Assembly: GCF_002939885.1 (NCBI RefSeq)
Contig: NZ_MDED01000034.1
Coordinates: forward strand, 1-36,845
Length of the DNA: 36,845 nucleotides
Source of the DNA: Xanthomonas cucurbitae
GTDB taxonomy: Bacteria > Pseudomonadota > Gammaproteobacteria > Xanthomonadales > Xanthomonadaceae
Direction of reading: 5' to 3'
This document shows, one piece after another, positions 26,701 to 36,211 of this stretch; position 1 is the first letter of the stretch, and each line of letters begins with the position of its first letter. The notes under the pieces were generated by a model that was not told the origin of the DNA, searched no databases, and was given only the letters and a program-made list of their open reading frames with translations. Both the position numbers and the translations under genes were made by a program.

Positions 26701-29700
26701 CGGTCAGCACGCCGCTGCCAAGCGCCTGCGCATTGCCCAGCAGCAAGCTGCCGCCATTCAATGCCGTGCCGCCGGCATAGGTATTGGCCGCATCCAGCAC
26801 CAGGGTGCCGGTATCGAGCTTCTGCAGCGTGCCAGTGCCGCCGATGGACGCCGCGATGGTACCGGTGACGCCGGGATCCACCCGAATGATGGTGTTGGCG
26901 GCATTGGCGCTCAGCGTGCCGCTGCCGCTCAGGACATATCCGTCGGTGATGAATTGCAGGCCGGTGATGCCCTGGTTGCCCTGCACGTCCACCACACCGG
27001 CGCTACCGCCGAAGACGGCGAAGCCATTCTGCCAATCGCTGTTGGTCAGGCCATCGAGCGCGGTCCAGTTGGTGGCGCCCGCCACCCAGGTGCCGGTGCC
27101 GCCGTCGATGCCCCCATTGGCGATGAGCTGCGCGCCGTCCCAGAATTGCACCGTGCTGCCGGGCGCATTCACCACCACGTTGACCTGCTGGGCGAGCGCG
27201 GTCTGCACGGTCAGCTGGGCAGGGTCCACGCTGACAGGCAGCGTGCCCAGGCCCAGGCCGTTGTCGGTCAGTGCACCGGTGTAGTCGATCAGGCGGTAGA
27301 CGCCACTGCCGAAACCGCCGATATCGGTGATGTTGAGCGTCCCGTCCAGCGTGAGGTTGCCGTTGACCGCCAGGACCCCTGTCTGGCTGGGCACTCCCAG
27401 GAACGCGTCGAGCGTGGCGTTGGGCGCCATGCTCAGGCTGCCGGTGCTCAGCAATGCACCGCTGTTGACCACCAGCCTGCCGCCATCGTTGACGGTGACG
27501 GCCGCATCGACCACGCCGCTGCCGCCCAGCGTGGCGCCGGCGGCTACGCTCAGGCCGCCAACGCTGGCCAGCGTGCCATCCACCGCCAGCGTGCCGCCGG
27601 TGACCTGGATGGTGCCGCCCAGGGCGCTGGTGCCGGTGAGCTGCAAGGTGCCGCTGCCGCGCTTGTCCAGGTTGCCGGTATCACTGAAGCTGCCGGCAAA
27701 AGTCCGGTCGCTGTTGTCGGCGCCCAGCTGCAGCGTGCTGCCGCCGGCGATCGCGACCTCGCCCTGCCCGCTCACCGCATTCAACGCCGTCGTGCTGCCC
27801 AGAGCCAGTCCGGCACCGGCGGCGACATCCACCGTGCCGGCGCTGCCCAGCGAGCCGGTGGCCGAGGTGGCAAGCACGCCGGCCTGCACCGCCACCGGGC
27901 CGCTGACGCTATTGGCGCCGGACAGGGTCAGGCGTCCGTTGCCGCTCTTGGTCAGCGCCCCGGTGCCACTCAGTACGCCGGTCAAGGTCAGATCCGCTGC
28001 GCTGGCAATGCCCAGATTGGCGCTCAGGTCGATGTTGTTGCCCAGCGTCAGTGCGACCGCATTGCTCAGGATGCCATCGCCCAGCACCGACAGGCTGCCG
28101 GCGCCCAGCGCGGTATTGCTGCCCAGTGCCAGGCTGCCGGCATTCAAAACGCTACCGCCGAGGTAGCTGTTGTTGCCGTCCAGCGTGAGCGTGGCGGCAC
28201 CGTTCTTGACAAGGCTTCCGGTACCGCCGATGGCTCCGGACAGGCCCAGGTCGTTGCTGCCAAGCATCGTCACCGCGCCATCGAGCGCCACCGCATTGCC
28301 GATGGTCAAGGCCTGGGTGGCATCCAGGCTGGTCCCCGTGGCCGCGGTCAGGGTGCCGCTGCCCAGCGCCTGCGTATTGCCCAGTACCAGGGTGCCGCCG
28401 CTGAGCGAGGTGCCGCCGGCATAGGTATTGGCCGCAACGAGCACCAGGGTGCCGGTGTCGAGCTTCTGCACGCCCCCGACTCCGGTGATGGCGACATTGA
28501 TCGTGGCACTGACGCCGGGATCGACACGCACCGCCGTCAGCGGGGCACTCACCTCCAGCGCGCCGCCTCCGGCATCGCTGAGCTGATAGCCATCGCTGAC
28601 GAATTGCAGGCCGCCGACGCCTTGTATCCCCTGCATGCCCACGCTGCCGGCGGTGCCGGAAAACACCGCGAAACCGCCTTGCCAGGTGCTGTTGATCGAC
28701 CCGTTCTGGTTGGTCCAGTTGGTTGCCGCGCCCCAGACACCGGCGCCGCCTTCCACGCTGCCGTTGGCCGTGGTCTGCACGCCATCCCAGAATTGCACGA
28801 TGCTGCCCGGCACGCTGACCACCAGATTGATCTGCTGGCCGATCGCGGTCTGCAGCGCCAGCTGGCTGATGTCGATGCTGCCGGGAATGCTGCCGAACAG
28901 CACGCCGTTGTCGGTCAGTGCCCCGGTGTAGTCGATCAGCCGATAGACGCCGGTTCCAAAGCCGCCCAGATCGGTGATGTTGAGCGTCCCATCCAGGGTC
29001 AGATCGCCGTTGACCGCGAGCAGCCGGGTGACGCTGGGCGCGGCCAGCGCCACGTCCAGCGACGCGCCCGGGGCCAGGGTCAGCCCTGCGACACTGAGCG
29101 AGCTGCCACTGGTCAACGCCAGCCGGCCGCCATCGCCGATGGTGACGCCGCTGGCAATGGCCCCGTTGCCGCCGCTACCGGTCAGGGTGCCGCCCAGCCC
29201 GACGTCCAGCGCGCTCGTGCCCAGGTTGCCCACGACATCCAGGGTGCCGCCACTGACCTGGGTGGCGCCACCGATCGCGCTGGTGCCGAGCAGGCGTAGC
29301 GTGCCGGTGCCGATCTTGTCGAGCGCACCGCCGCCTGCCAGCGCACCGGCGAAGTCGCCACTGCCCAGTTGCAGGGTGCTGCCGGCAGCGATGTCCACGC
29401 TGCCGGCGCCGCTGAGTGCGCCGATCAGCCCCCCGCCGACCAGGTTCAACGCGGCGCCTGCCGCGATATCAATGGTGCCCGGGGCGCCCAGTGCCGCCGC
29501 CGTGCTGGCCACCACGGTACCGTTCTGGATCGCCAGCGGGCCGGTGTAGGTGTTGCTGCCGCTCAGCGTCAAGGTGCCCAGGCCGGTCTTGGTCAGCGCG
29601 CCGGCACCGCCGAGGCTGCCGCTGGCCAGCATGTCTGCCGCGTTGTCCACGGTGAGCGCAGCGCCCAGATCGATACCATTGCTCAAGGCCACGGCAATGG

Positions 29701-32700
29701 CATTGCTCAGGGTCGACGCGCCAGTCACCGAGAGGCTGCCGCTCCCCAGCGCAGTATCGGCCCCGACCGCGAGCGTGCCGGCGACAAGCGTGGTGCCGCC
29801 GGTGTAACTGTTGCCCGCATTGAGCGACACGGTGCTGCCGCCGGTCTTGACCAGGCTGCCGCTGCCGGCGATTGCGCCGTTCAATGCCAGCTCGTTGCTG
29901 CCGACCAGGGTGAGCTGGTTGTTCAATTGCAACGCGTTGTCGATGCCAAGCGCGGCGGTGGTATCAAGCTCGGCCACCCCATCGACCGACAGACCACCCG
30001 TGCCCATCGCCGTGGCGGTGCCGAGCAGCAGGCGCCCGCCCCCCAGCGCGACGCCACCGTCGAAGGTATTGGCGTTGCCCAGCGTCAAGCTGGCGCCGCC
30101 TTGCTTGACGAGGCTGCCGACGCCACCGATGACGCCGCCAAGCACCATGTCCTGCGTGCCGGGCAGCGTCAGCGCACCGTTCAACGTGAGCGCATTGGCC
30201 AAGCTCACCGCGCTGCTGGCATCCAGCGTGGTGCCCGCCGCAGCGCTGAGCGTGCCCGTGCCCAGCGCGGTGTTGCTCCCCACCACCACGGTACCGGCCT
30301 GCAGTTGCAGCCCGCCCGACCAACTATTGGTGCCATTGAGGACGAGTGTTTGTGTGCCGTTCTTGAGCAGACTTCCCGCGCCAGCGATGTCGCCATCGAG
30401 CGTGAGGTTCTGGCCATCGATGCCCAATGCCCCATCGACCGTCAGCGCGTTCTGCAGCGCCAACGCGGTGCCGGCGGTGAGCTGCGTGCCGCCTGCGGCG
30501 CTGAGCGCACCGGTGCCGAGCGCGGTGTTGCTGCCCACCACCAACGTGCCCGCGTCCAACCGCGTGCCACCGCTGTAGAGATTGTTGCCGGCAAGGCTCA
30601 ACGCACCGCCGCCTTGCTTGATGAGGCTACCCGCTCCACTGATGCTGCCGGTCAGGCCAAGGCTATTGTTTCCGACCACAGACAGGGCGCCATTCACGAC
30701 CACATCATTGACCAGCGTGGTGGCCACCGTGGCCTGCAACTGAGTGCCATTGGCGGCGGTCAGGATGCCGCTGCCCAGCGCCGTGGCGCTGCCAACCAGC
30801 AAGGCGCCGCCATTGAGATCCACGCCGCCGACGAAGGTATTGGCACCGGTCAGTGCCAGGGTCGCGGCGCCGTTCTTGACCAGGCCGGCACTTCCGCCGA
30901 CCAGGCCATTGAGCGCGATGTCCTGGCTGCCCGCCAGCTGCAGGTCGGCATCCAGCACGACAGCGTTGGTCAGGCTGCGCGCCGCAGTGCTATCGAGCAC
31001 GCCGCCGGCAACGGTCAGAGTGCCGCTTCCCAGCGCGGCGTCGCTGCCCAGCACCAGGCTGCCCGCGCTCAGGCGCGTGCCGCCGTTGTAGCTGTTGTTT
31101 CCGCTCAAGGTCAGGCTGGCGGCACCGAGCTTGTCCAGGCCACCGGGACCGCTGAGGTCTCCGGTAAGGCTCAATGCGGTACTGCCGCCGATATTGACCA
31201 GACCCGTCAACGCAATGGCATTGGCGAGTGTGCTGATCGCCAGGGTGTCCAGCGTGGTGCCGGCGGCGGCAGTGAGCGTCCCCAGGCCAAGTGCGGTGTC
31301 ACTGGCGATGGTGAGCCTGCCCGCGCTCAGCGTGGTGCCGCCACTGAACAAATTATTGCCGCCAAGCGTGAGATCGCCGGCGCCGGATTTGACCAGGCTC
31401 CCCGCACCGCCGATGGCGCCGTTCAGCGTCAGCGCCTGCGCGCCGTCCAGGGTCAGCGCACCGCTGTTCAACGCGATGGCGGTATTCAAGGTGGTGGCTG
31501 CGGTGTTCTGCAACGTGGCGTTGCCAGCCACTGTCAATGCGCCGCCGCCGAGTGCGGCGGCATTGCCAAGCTGCAAGGTGCCCGCGCTGAGCGTGGTCCC
31601 CCCGCTGTAGGTATTGAGACCAGTCAAGGCGAGCGTGCCGGCTCCCAGTTTGTTCAACCCGCCGGTGCCGGCGATGGTGCCGGCCAGCGTCAGCGCGGTG
31701 CCATTGCTGCCAACGCCCAAGGTGCCGGTGAGCGCCAGCGTATTGCCGACGACGGTCGCCGCGCTTGCATCGAGCACGCCACCGCTGGCGTTCAGGCCGC
31801 CGGTTCCCAGCGCGGCGCCGGCACCGACCAGCAGCCGCCCCGCGCTCAGGGTGGTGCCGCCGGTATAGCTGTTGCCGCTGGCCAGGGTCAGATCGCCGAG
31901 GCCGCTTTTGATGAGGCTGCCGCTGCCGTCGATGGTGCCCGCCAGCGTCAACGCCTGCGTGCCGGTCCAGCTCAAGGGCCCGGCCAGGTTGACGGCGTTG
32001 GTCACCGTCAATGGCGCACTGCCGCTGAGGTTGGCTGCGCCGGTGACATTCAGCGCGCCGCTGCCCAGGGCGGAATTGCTGCCCAACTGCAAGGTGCCTG
32101 CCGCCAGCGTGGTGCCGCCGAGATAGGTATTGTTTCCGCTCAACGCCAGCGTACCGGCCCCGGTCTTGTCGAGGCCGCCGGCCCCGGACAGCGTACCGGT
32201 CAGACTGAGCGCGTTGCCGCTTGCGCCCACGCCCAGGGGATTGACCAGCGAGAACGCATTGCTGAGCGTCACGGGAGCGGTGGTGTCCAGCAGGCCGCCG
32301 GCCGCAGTCACCGTGCCGGTGCCTAGTGCATCGTTGCTGCCCACCGTCAGCGTCCCGCCGCCCAGGGTGACGCCCCCGTTGAAGCTGTTGGAGCCGGTCA
32401 GGGTCAGCCCACCGATCCCGTTTTTGACCAGGCCGCCCGCGCCGGTGATGCTGCTGCCGATGGTGTAGCCAGTGTTGCCCTGCACGGTCAAACCGCCGGC
32501 ACCCAGCGTGATGCCGGCGCTGGGGGCCAGGGTCAGCCCGGCCGCCGTGGCCTCCAGTGCACCGCCATTTGCGGTGATCGCCGACCCCAGTTGCGCGGGT
32601 GTGGCCATTTGCAGCACGCCACCGTTGAGCGCACTGCTTCCGAAATTGCTTGCGCCGGTCAGCGACCAGGTGCCGCTATTGACGCGCAAGGTGCTGAAAT

Positions 32701-33691
32701 TGATGTACTGGTCGGTGCTCAACGTGCCCGAGCCCGTATTTCCGCTCCCGGTGCCGGTCACCGCGTTCTGCAGCAACAGGGTATTGCTGCCGCCGGCACC
32801 GCCATCCACCACGCCGGTCCGCGCAAAGCTCAGCAGTCCGCCGGGGCCCAGCACTTCCAGCGCCAGCCCGCCGCCACTGCTGATGCTGCTGCCGGTGACC
32901 GCGGTGAAGGTATTGGTACTGCCCGCTCCCATCGACACGCTGCCAGTGATGCTGCCGCCGTTGATGAAGGTGTTGCCCGCGGCCGAACTCTGGAACGCGA
33001 CCCGGCCTTCGATAGTGTTGGTGTTGACGGCATTGACGGTGCCGCCCCCGCTGACCGCGATCACCGGGGTGTCCGCACCCAGCAGCGAAAGATTCAACAG
33101 CGCTCTGCTGCTGATGAGCCCGGCATTGTTGATCTGCACGGTGCCGTTGCTGGCCGAGGTTATGCCCAATGCCATGCCGTCGAGGTTGAGCAGATTGGCC
33201 CCGATCAGGCCGCCGGTGCCGTAGATCGCGCCGCCGGCCAGATTGTTGGCGGTCACTGCTGTCGAGCTGGCATTGCCCATCGTGACACCAGTGCCCAACA
33301 CCGACAGCAGGCCGAGGATGGATGGATCGATCGTGCCAGCGTTGTTGAGCGTGGCATTGGTGCCACCAAGTGCCACCGCGGTTCCTCCCAGCAGCCCCGC
33401 CGTCATCTGCGTGCCCGCTGCCACGTTGATGGTGAGATTGTTCGCGCTGCTGGCAAAACTATTGCCAATGCCTGCCAACCCAGTGCAGGTGACCGTCGCA
33501 CCCGCCACCGGCACTGCCGGTGTACACGCCGACCAGGCCAGGGCGGGAGCGGCCGCCCCCGCGGCCAGGATCACCAGCTGCGGCAGTGCCCTGCGCGTCG
33601 CCCCGGGCTTGCGACGCCGACGCACCAGTTCATGCGTGACGACCCAGTTTCCGATGGTGGCGTTCCAGACGAGCGCAAATGCACGATTCAT
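23753..33691 (-). CDS. yapH: Giant repeat autotransporter adhesin (YapH-like)
   Basis: A 3312-residue surface adhesin. It starts with an extended signal peptide of type V secretion (MNRAFALVWNATIGNWVVTHEL) and a cleavage region near ALAWSA. The passenger is a long beta-helix built of passenger-associated transport repeats (GSLVKNGAGTLTLSGNNSYTGGTTL-like, seen more than 20 times). It falls into three repeat zones, listed separately. The last 330 residues are the autotransporter barrel, ending WGWSF. ATG 33691 is fixed by the signal motif and by AGGGGG upstream, although the frame opens earlier at 33778. Proteins of this type in Xanthomonas are called YapH and act in attachment and biofilm. The name is from memory. 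A Clp-type site lies 205 bases upstream. Confidence 0.9.
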   Translation of the reverse strand: MNRAFALVWNATIGNWVVTHELVRRRRKPGATRRALPQLVILAAGAAAPALAWSACTPAVPVAGATVTCTGLAGIGNSFASSANNLTINVAAGTQMTAGLLGGTAVALGGTNATLNNAGTIDPSILGLLSVLGTGVTMGNASSTAVTANNLAGGAIYGTGGLIGANLLNLDGMALGITSASNGTVQINNAGLISSRALLNLSLLGADTPVIAVSGGGTVNAVNTNTIEGRVAFQSSAAGNTFINGGSITGSVSMGAGSTNTFTAVTGSSISSGGGLALEVLGPGGLLSFARTGVVDGGAGGSNTLLLQNAVTGTGSGNTGSGTLSTDQYINFSTLRVNSGTWSLTGASNFGSSALNGGVLQMATPAQLGSAITANGGALEATAAGLTLAPSAGITLGAGGLTVQGNTGYTIGSSITGAGGLVKNGIGGLTLTGSNSFNGGVTLGGGTLTVGSNDALGTGTVTAAGGLLDTTAPVTLSNAFSLVNPLGVGASGNALSLTGTLSGAGGLDKTGAGTLALSGNNTYLGGTTLAAGTLQLGSNSALGSGALNVTGAANLSGSAPLTVTNAVNLAGPLSWTGTQALTLAGTIDGSGSLIKSGLGDLTLASGNSYTGGTTLSAGRLLVGAGAALGTGGLNASGGVLDASAATVVGNTLALTGTLGVGSNGTALTLAGTIAGTGGLNKLGAGTLALTGLNTYSGGTTLSAGTLQLGNAAALGGGALTVAGNATLQNTAATTLNTAIALNSGALTLDGAQALTLNGAIGGAGSLVKSGAGDLTLGGNNLFSGGTTLSAGRLTIASDTALGLGTLTAAAGTTLDTLAISTLANAIALTGLVNIGGSTALSLTGDLSGPGGLDKLGAASLTLSGNNSYNGGTRLSAGSLVLGSDAALGSGTLTVAGGVLDSTAARSLTNAVVLDADLQLAGSQDIALNGLVGGSAGLVKNGAATLALTGANTFVGGVDLNGGALLVGSATALGSGILTAANGTQLQATVATTLVNDVVVNGALSVVGNNSLGLTGSISGAGSLIKQGGGALSLAGNNLYSGGTRLDAGTLVVGSNTALGTGALSAAGGTQLTAGTALALQNALTVDGALGIDGQNLTLDGDIAGAGSLLKNGTQTLVLNGTNSWSGGLQLQAGTVVVGSNTALGTGTLSAAAGTTLDASSAVSLANALTLNGALTLPGTQDMVLGGVIGGVGSLVKQGGASLTLGNANTFDGGVALGGGRLLLGTATAMGTGGLSVDGVAELDTTAALGIDNALQLNNQLTLVGSNELALNGAIAGSGSLVKTGGSTVSLNAGNSYTGGTTLVAGTLAVGADTALGSGSLSVTGASTLSNAIAVALSNGIDLGAALTVDNAADMLASGSLGGAGALTKTGLGTLTLSGSNTYTGPLAIQNGTVVASTAAALGAPGTIDIAAGAALNLVGGGLIGALSGAGSVDIAAGSTLQLGSGDFAGALAGGGALDKIGTGTLRLLGTSAIGGATQVSGGTLDVVGNLGTSALDVGLGGTLTGSGGNGAIASGVTIGDGGRLALTSGSSLSVAGLTLAPGASLDVALAAPSVTRLLAVNGDLTLDGTLNITDLGGFGTGVYRLIDYTGALTDNGVLFGSIPGSIDISQLALQTAIGQQINLVVSVPGSIVQFWDGVQTTANGSVEGGAGVWGAATNWTNQNGSINSTWQGGFAVFSGTAGSVGMQGIQGVGGLQFVSDGYQLSDAGGGALEVSAPLTAVRVDPGVSATINVAITGVGGVQKLDTGTLVLVAANTYAGGTSLSGGTLVLGNTQALGSGTLTAATGTSLDATQALTIGNAVALDGAVTMLGSNDLGLSGAIGGTGSLVKNGAATLTLDGNNSYLGGSVLNAGSLALGSNTALGAGSLSVLGDGILSNAVALTLGNNIDLSANLGIASAADLTLTGVLSGTGALTKSGNGRLTLSGANSVSGPVAVQAGVLATSATGSLGSAGTVDVAAGAGLALGSTTALNAVSGQGEVAIAGGSTLQLGADNSDRTFAGSFSDTGNLDKRGSGTLQLTGTSALGGTIQVTGGTLAVDGTLASVGGLSVAAGATLGGSGVVDAAVTVNDGGRLVVNSGALLSTGSLSMAPNATLDAFLGVPSQTGVLAVNGNLTLDGTLNITDIGGFGSGVYRLIDYTGALTDNGLGLGTLPVSVDPAQLTVQTALAQQVNVVVNAPGSTVQFWDGAQLIANGGIDGGTGTWVAGATNWTALDGLTNSDWQNGFAVFGGSAGVVDVQGNQGITGLQFITDGYVLSGSGTLSANAANTIIRVDPGVTGTIAASIGGTGTLQKLDTGTLVLDAANTYAGGTALNGGSLLLGNAQALGSGVLTAAAGTALDATQALAVGNALVLDGAVGVLGGNDLSLSGLISGAGGLVKSGSATLALSGANSYVGGTVLGDGTLLVGSDTALGGGALSVTGDSVLANAVATALGNTVTLGATLTVDTPAAMTLAGDIGGNGALVKTNAGTLTLAGNNSYAGGTTVDAGTLVGDSASLQGAIVDNATLVFDQASDGVFTGSITGTGSVVKDSAGTLLLDGANGYTGGTRIVAGSLIGDTSSLQGDIANAATLVFDQTTGGVYAGAISGTGALEKAGTGALQLTGANSYTGGTLLSAGSLIGNTTSLQGNVVNNATLVFDQAGAGSFAGAINGLGSVVKQGGGVLTLNGANTYGGGTSIIGGTLQGNATSLQGNILNNAVLAFDQAGDGTYAGNITGSGAFIKTGAGALTLTGVNTYLGGTTITAGNLIGNTSSLPGNIVNSATLTFLQNINGTYAGTLSGVGTLVKDGLGTLLLTANSSGFTGPTAVNAGTLSVGNVANPGAALGGPVTVGPGGTLTGGGTIGSLNLAGGSLLIGGSNGTLSVDGTATFGSGSTLQVTPGADGTVTPVAVGGAAVVAPGNTLQLVRGTELLPFTQIPVLNAAGGVSGQFSNVVSDHAFLEPSVSSSATGLSVQLGRNTVAMVETVTPPNQQAAAAGVDSLPITNPVYQSVVRLPNDPAAIAIAFTSLSGESHASTATALLDSRFLASGIGNHLRGDSQDTQVGQTTVWITGRSLPNRIDGDAQTHSVRREDNGLMAGAERRIGERSAIGVALGNQDIESWSREWGDRARIDGTHAGIYGQFAGSAFSLHAAVDYADYRVDSTRRVLLPGVLEERLTSDYDATAITASLEASWQWRSGDAVYSPFLAADYTRLKTDGFSERGGISGLAVQGATDEFVTSTLGLRGRWALAEPAALYASLGWRHAFGDRAVRRSAGFVGTQAPFTVHSVSLAKNAAIGEVGLSLVTSPNSRMSVSLQGLNGDGQTAYGGQLSWGWSF
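25340..26260 (-). repeat. 192-bp (64-residue) tandem repeats in the adhesin
   Basis: About five copies. Matching segments with CAGGCTG...TTGCC start near 25439, 25631, 25823, 26014 and 26206, so the period is 192 bp. Each encodes SLQGNI-NNATLVFDQ, then G-GAGTLTLTGANTY-GGT. Boundaries are approximate. Confidence 0.85.
26360..29650 (-). repeat. Two diverged copies of a 1647-bp (549-residue) module in the adhesin
   Basis: The marker CAGAATTGCA lies at 27141 and at 28788, exactly 1647 bp apart. Both copies encode NITD-GGFG-GVYRLIDYTGAL, VQFWDG, ATNWT and GFAVF-G-AG in the same order. The copies differ at many residues, so the duplication is old. Boundaries are approximate. Confidence 0.85.
29780..32400 (-). 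repeat. 258-bp (86-residue) tandem PATR repeats in the adhesin
   Basis: About eleven units. The GGTTL segment recurs near 29796, 30052, 30310, 30568, 30826, 31081, 31340, 31601, 31858, 32116 and 32375, a 258-bp period. Each unit encodes a TLTLSGNNTYSGGTTLSAG block and an ALGSGTLTAA block. Confidence 0.85.
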
Positions 33692-34450
33692 TTTTATTTC
33701 CCCCTGGTGACTGACGGGCGCAGCAGTACCGCCGCGCCGATGCATGGCTGTGCTTGCCGCTGGCGGCAATGCATTCAAAATTCATTCTTGATGACGCGCA
33801 CGGGACGCCGCTCCTCACGTGGAGCAACCAAACTTGTTAATACCAATCGCTTGAAAACGGTGAAGGATTAATAGTCGAATCAAGGCCGGTGAAACTGTGA
33901 TTAATATCACAAACCCCTGTATTCGAAATGGGCTCTCACGTAAATTGTCGAATAGTTTGCTCGCGTTCGCTCATCCATCGAAAATCGGCGCTCGCTTACT
34001 TTAATCGCCGAAAATGCGCAATATTTATCGATTTTTTTGCCGAAAAAGCAGCCTCTAGAGTGGAGTGGTTGCGGATGGTCGTCACGCAGTCACTAGCTCC
34101 AGGATTCGCAGAAATATAAGAGTGACACCCAGCTCCTCGCTCGCCGATTATCCGTTGAAAAGTATTGTCCCGTGCGCTCACGCATCGGCTCGGTTAATAA
34201 GACCAATTACATGAAGCAACGGGTTGAAAGCCTGATTGAAATTGAACCTATTTTTTCAGGAAGAGGTCGATTACCCATGGCAAAGACCGTTCAGTTGTAC
34301 GGAAGAAGGCCGGTGTGGCGATTATCCTGCGGGGGCCACCCCAGTAACGGCTTGTCACCTCACGACGACCTGCGTATGTTTCTAGTAGGCGTGCAGCGCG
34401 TGATCTGCGACACGGAACCTGACGACATGACGTCCTCTCCAGGAAACAAC
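33692..34450. other. Divergent control region between the adhesin and the EAL protein
   Basis: About 760 bases with AT-rich stretches and no gene I can support. It contains the leader of the adhesin (ribosome site near 33697-33710), the Clp-type site at 33896, and a T-rich island near 34020-34045. The EAL frame is open from 34172, but that part has no domain and no good start. Confidence 0.6.
33896..33911. promoter_or_regulatory. Perfect Clp/CRP site (TGTGA-N6-TCACA)
   Basis: TGTGATTAATATCACA is a perfect inverted repeat with the canonical CRP-family half-sites. In Xanthomonas the CRP homologue Clp binds such sites, and c-di-GMP prevents the binding. It lies 205 bases upstream of the adhesin start and about 540 bases upstream of the EAL gene, so it more likely controls the adhesin. 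Confidence 0.75.
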
Positions 34451-36211
34451 ATGCAGGAACGCCAGTCCGACTGGTCGGGTGTGCCGATCGACCTGGGTGG
34501 CATGGAGCCACTGGAGCAGATTGCGCGCCTGCTGTGTCACGCCCTGGTGGCGCCGGCCGCCGCGCTCACCATTACCGAGGGGGGGCGCATGCGCGTGCTG
34601 GCCGCGCGCGGCGTGGATCCGGATCACGTCGAACAGGCCATTGCGCTATGTCCGCCGGCAGCAAGCTCGGCCAGCGGCGTTGTCGAACGGGTGGAGCACG
34701 ATGCCCTGGCATCGATTCAACTCGGCGACGCGGCATTTCCCGGATTGCCTGCCCGGTTCATCGCCTGTGTGCCGGTTGGCGCACCGCAAACCGGTATCTG
34801 CGGCACGCTGTGCGTCATCGACGCGCGCGAGCGCCGCCTGGCCAGCCAGGAACATCAGCAGCTGCGCATGTTCGCCAACGTCGCCGCCGCACAGCTCGAA
34901 CTGCAGTTCGGCGCGGGCCGCCGCGAACCGCATAGCGGGCTGTTCAATGCGCGCCAGTTGCAATCGGACCTGGATGCGCTGGCCATGGGCAACCAGCACG
35001 TAGCGACCATCGCCGCCTTCATCGAGGTTTACGACGCGCAGGCCGCCAATGAAGCGCGCCAGGTGCTGGGCATGCAACCGCTGGAAGAATTGATCCGGCA
35101 TGCCAGCTACGTACTGACCCGCGCATTGCGTGGCAAGGCGACGGTGTATCACGTTGCCTCGATGCGGTTTGCGTTCTTCCTGCTCAATTCCGCACCCGAC
35201 GAGATGGAAGACCTGCTACTGGATCTGCGCGACATGCTGCAAAAGCCGGTGGATGCCGCCGGGGTACCGATGTCGCTGACCTTCCATGCTGGCGTGGTGC
35301 GGTTCGCTCCGCAGCAGCCAGACACCAACGATGTGATGCGCAAGGGCCTGGTTGCACTTGGCGATGCCATCGGCAATCACGCCATCGTCTGCTGGTACAA
35401 CGCCTCGCACGACGATGCCATCCAGCGCTCCTACCGGCTGGCGCTGGATGCCGAGGATGCCTTGAAAGCTGGCGAGTTCCGCCTGGTGTTCCAGCCACGC
35501 ATCAACCTGCTGGATCTGTCGGTGACCGGCTTCGAGGCGCTGCTGCGCTGGCAGCATGCCAGCCTGGGGCCCATCGGACCGGATGAATTCATCCCGCTGT
35601 TCGAAAAGACCGCGCTGATGTGCACGGTCACCAACTGGGTCATCGAGAACGCACTACTGCAACTGGCGCAGTGGCGCGCCCAGGGGCTGGAATTCTCGAT
35701 TTCGATCAATTTGTCTTCGCGCGACTTCGGCAACACCAACCTGGCGGCGGATGTCATCGACCGCTGTCGCGCGCTGGCGATTCCCACCACGCGGATCGAG
35801 TTGGAAATCACCGAAGGCCGTTGGCTACGCAGCAATGTGGAGGCGGTTCCCCGTCTACGCGCCCTGCGCGACGCCGGGGTGAGCGTGGCCATCGACGACT
35901 TCGGCACCGGCTATAGCAACTTCGGCTACCTCACCGAGCTGCCGGTCAACGTGCTCAAACTGGACCGGTCACTGGTGACCGGCATCGCCGAAAAATCCGG
36001 CATGCAGACGCGCGCCGAAGCGGTGGTGCGGCTGGCCAGTGCACTGGGGTATCGCACCGTGGCCGAGGGCGTGGAGCACGCCGACGAAATCGCGCTGTTG
36101 CGCAGCTGGGGCTGTGACGAGGCGCAGGGCTATCTGTTGTCCAGGCCGATGGAGGCGCACCTGGTGGCTGCTTATGTGCGCCAGGCCACCGAGCAACAGC
36201 GGCTACCCTGA
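34451..36211 (+). CDS. GAF / degenerate GGDEF / EAL c-di-GMP phosphodiesterase
   Basis: A 586-residue cytoplasmic signalling protein. Residues about 15-155 look like a GAF sensor domain. Residues 160-320 form a GGDEF fold whose active motif is lost (YHVASMRFAFFL replaces R-GGDEF), so it should not make c-di-GMP. Residues 330-575 are an EAL domain with the catalytic set intact: EALLRW (E362), N420 (SINLSS), E452 (ELEITE), D482-D483 (IDDFGTGYS), K503 (LKLD), E539 (VAEGVE) and Q559 (QGYLLSRP). It should degrade c-di-GMP. ATG 34451 is preferred because AGGAAA precedes it; 34427 and 34277 are alternatives. It is divergent from the adhesin gene. Confidence 0.9.
   Translation: MQERQSDWSGVPIDLGGMEPLEQIARLLCHALVAPAAALTITEGGRMRVLAARGVDPDHVEQAIALCPPAASSASGVVERVEHDALASIQLGDAAFPGLPARFIACVPVGAPQTGICGTLCVIDARERRLASQEHQQLRMFANVAAAQLELQFGAGRREPHSGLFNARQLQSDLDALAMGNQHVATIAAFIEVYDAQAANEARQVLGMQPLEELIRHASYVLTRALRGKATVYHVASMRFAFFLLNSAPDEMEDLLLDLRDMLQKPVDAAGVPMSLTFHAGVVRFAPQQPDTNDVMRKGLVALGDAIGNHAIVCWYNASHDDAIQRSYRLALDAEDALKAGEFRLVFQPRINLLDLSVTGFEALLRWQHASLGPIGPDEFIPLFEKTALMCTVTNWVIENALLQLAQWRAQGLEFSISINLSSRDFGNTNLAADVIDRCRALAIPTTRIELEITEGRWLRSNVEAVPRLRALRDAGVSVAIDDFGTGYSNFGYLTELPVNVLKLDRSLVTGIAEKSGMQTRAEAVVRLASALGYRTVAEGVEHADEIALLRSWGCDEAQGYLLSRPMEAHLVAAYVRQATEQQRLP

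Noticed and set aside
26954..29299. 781-codon open frame on the + strand
   Set aside because: It is antisense to the adhesin repeats, and the repeat periods are multiples of three, so the frame stays open in every copy. No domain or ribosome site.
29369..32326. 985-codon open frame on the + strand
   Set aside because: Same reason: an antisense shadow of the 258-bp repeats.
25340..32400. Possible CRISPR array because of regular spacing
   Set aside because: The periods (192, 258, 1647 bp) are far too long, all are multiples of three, and the repeats encode autotransporter passenger motifs.
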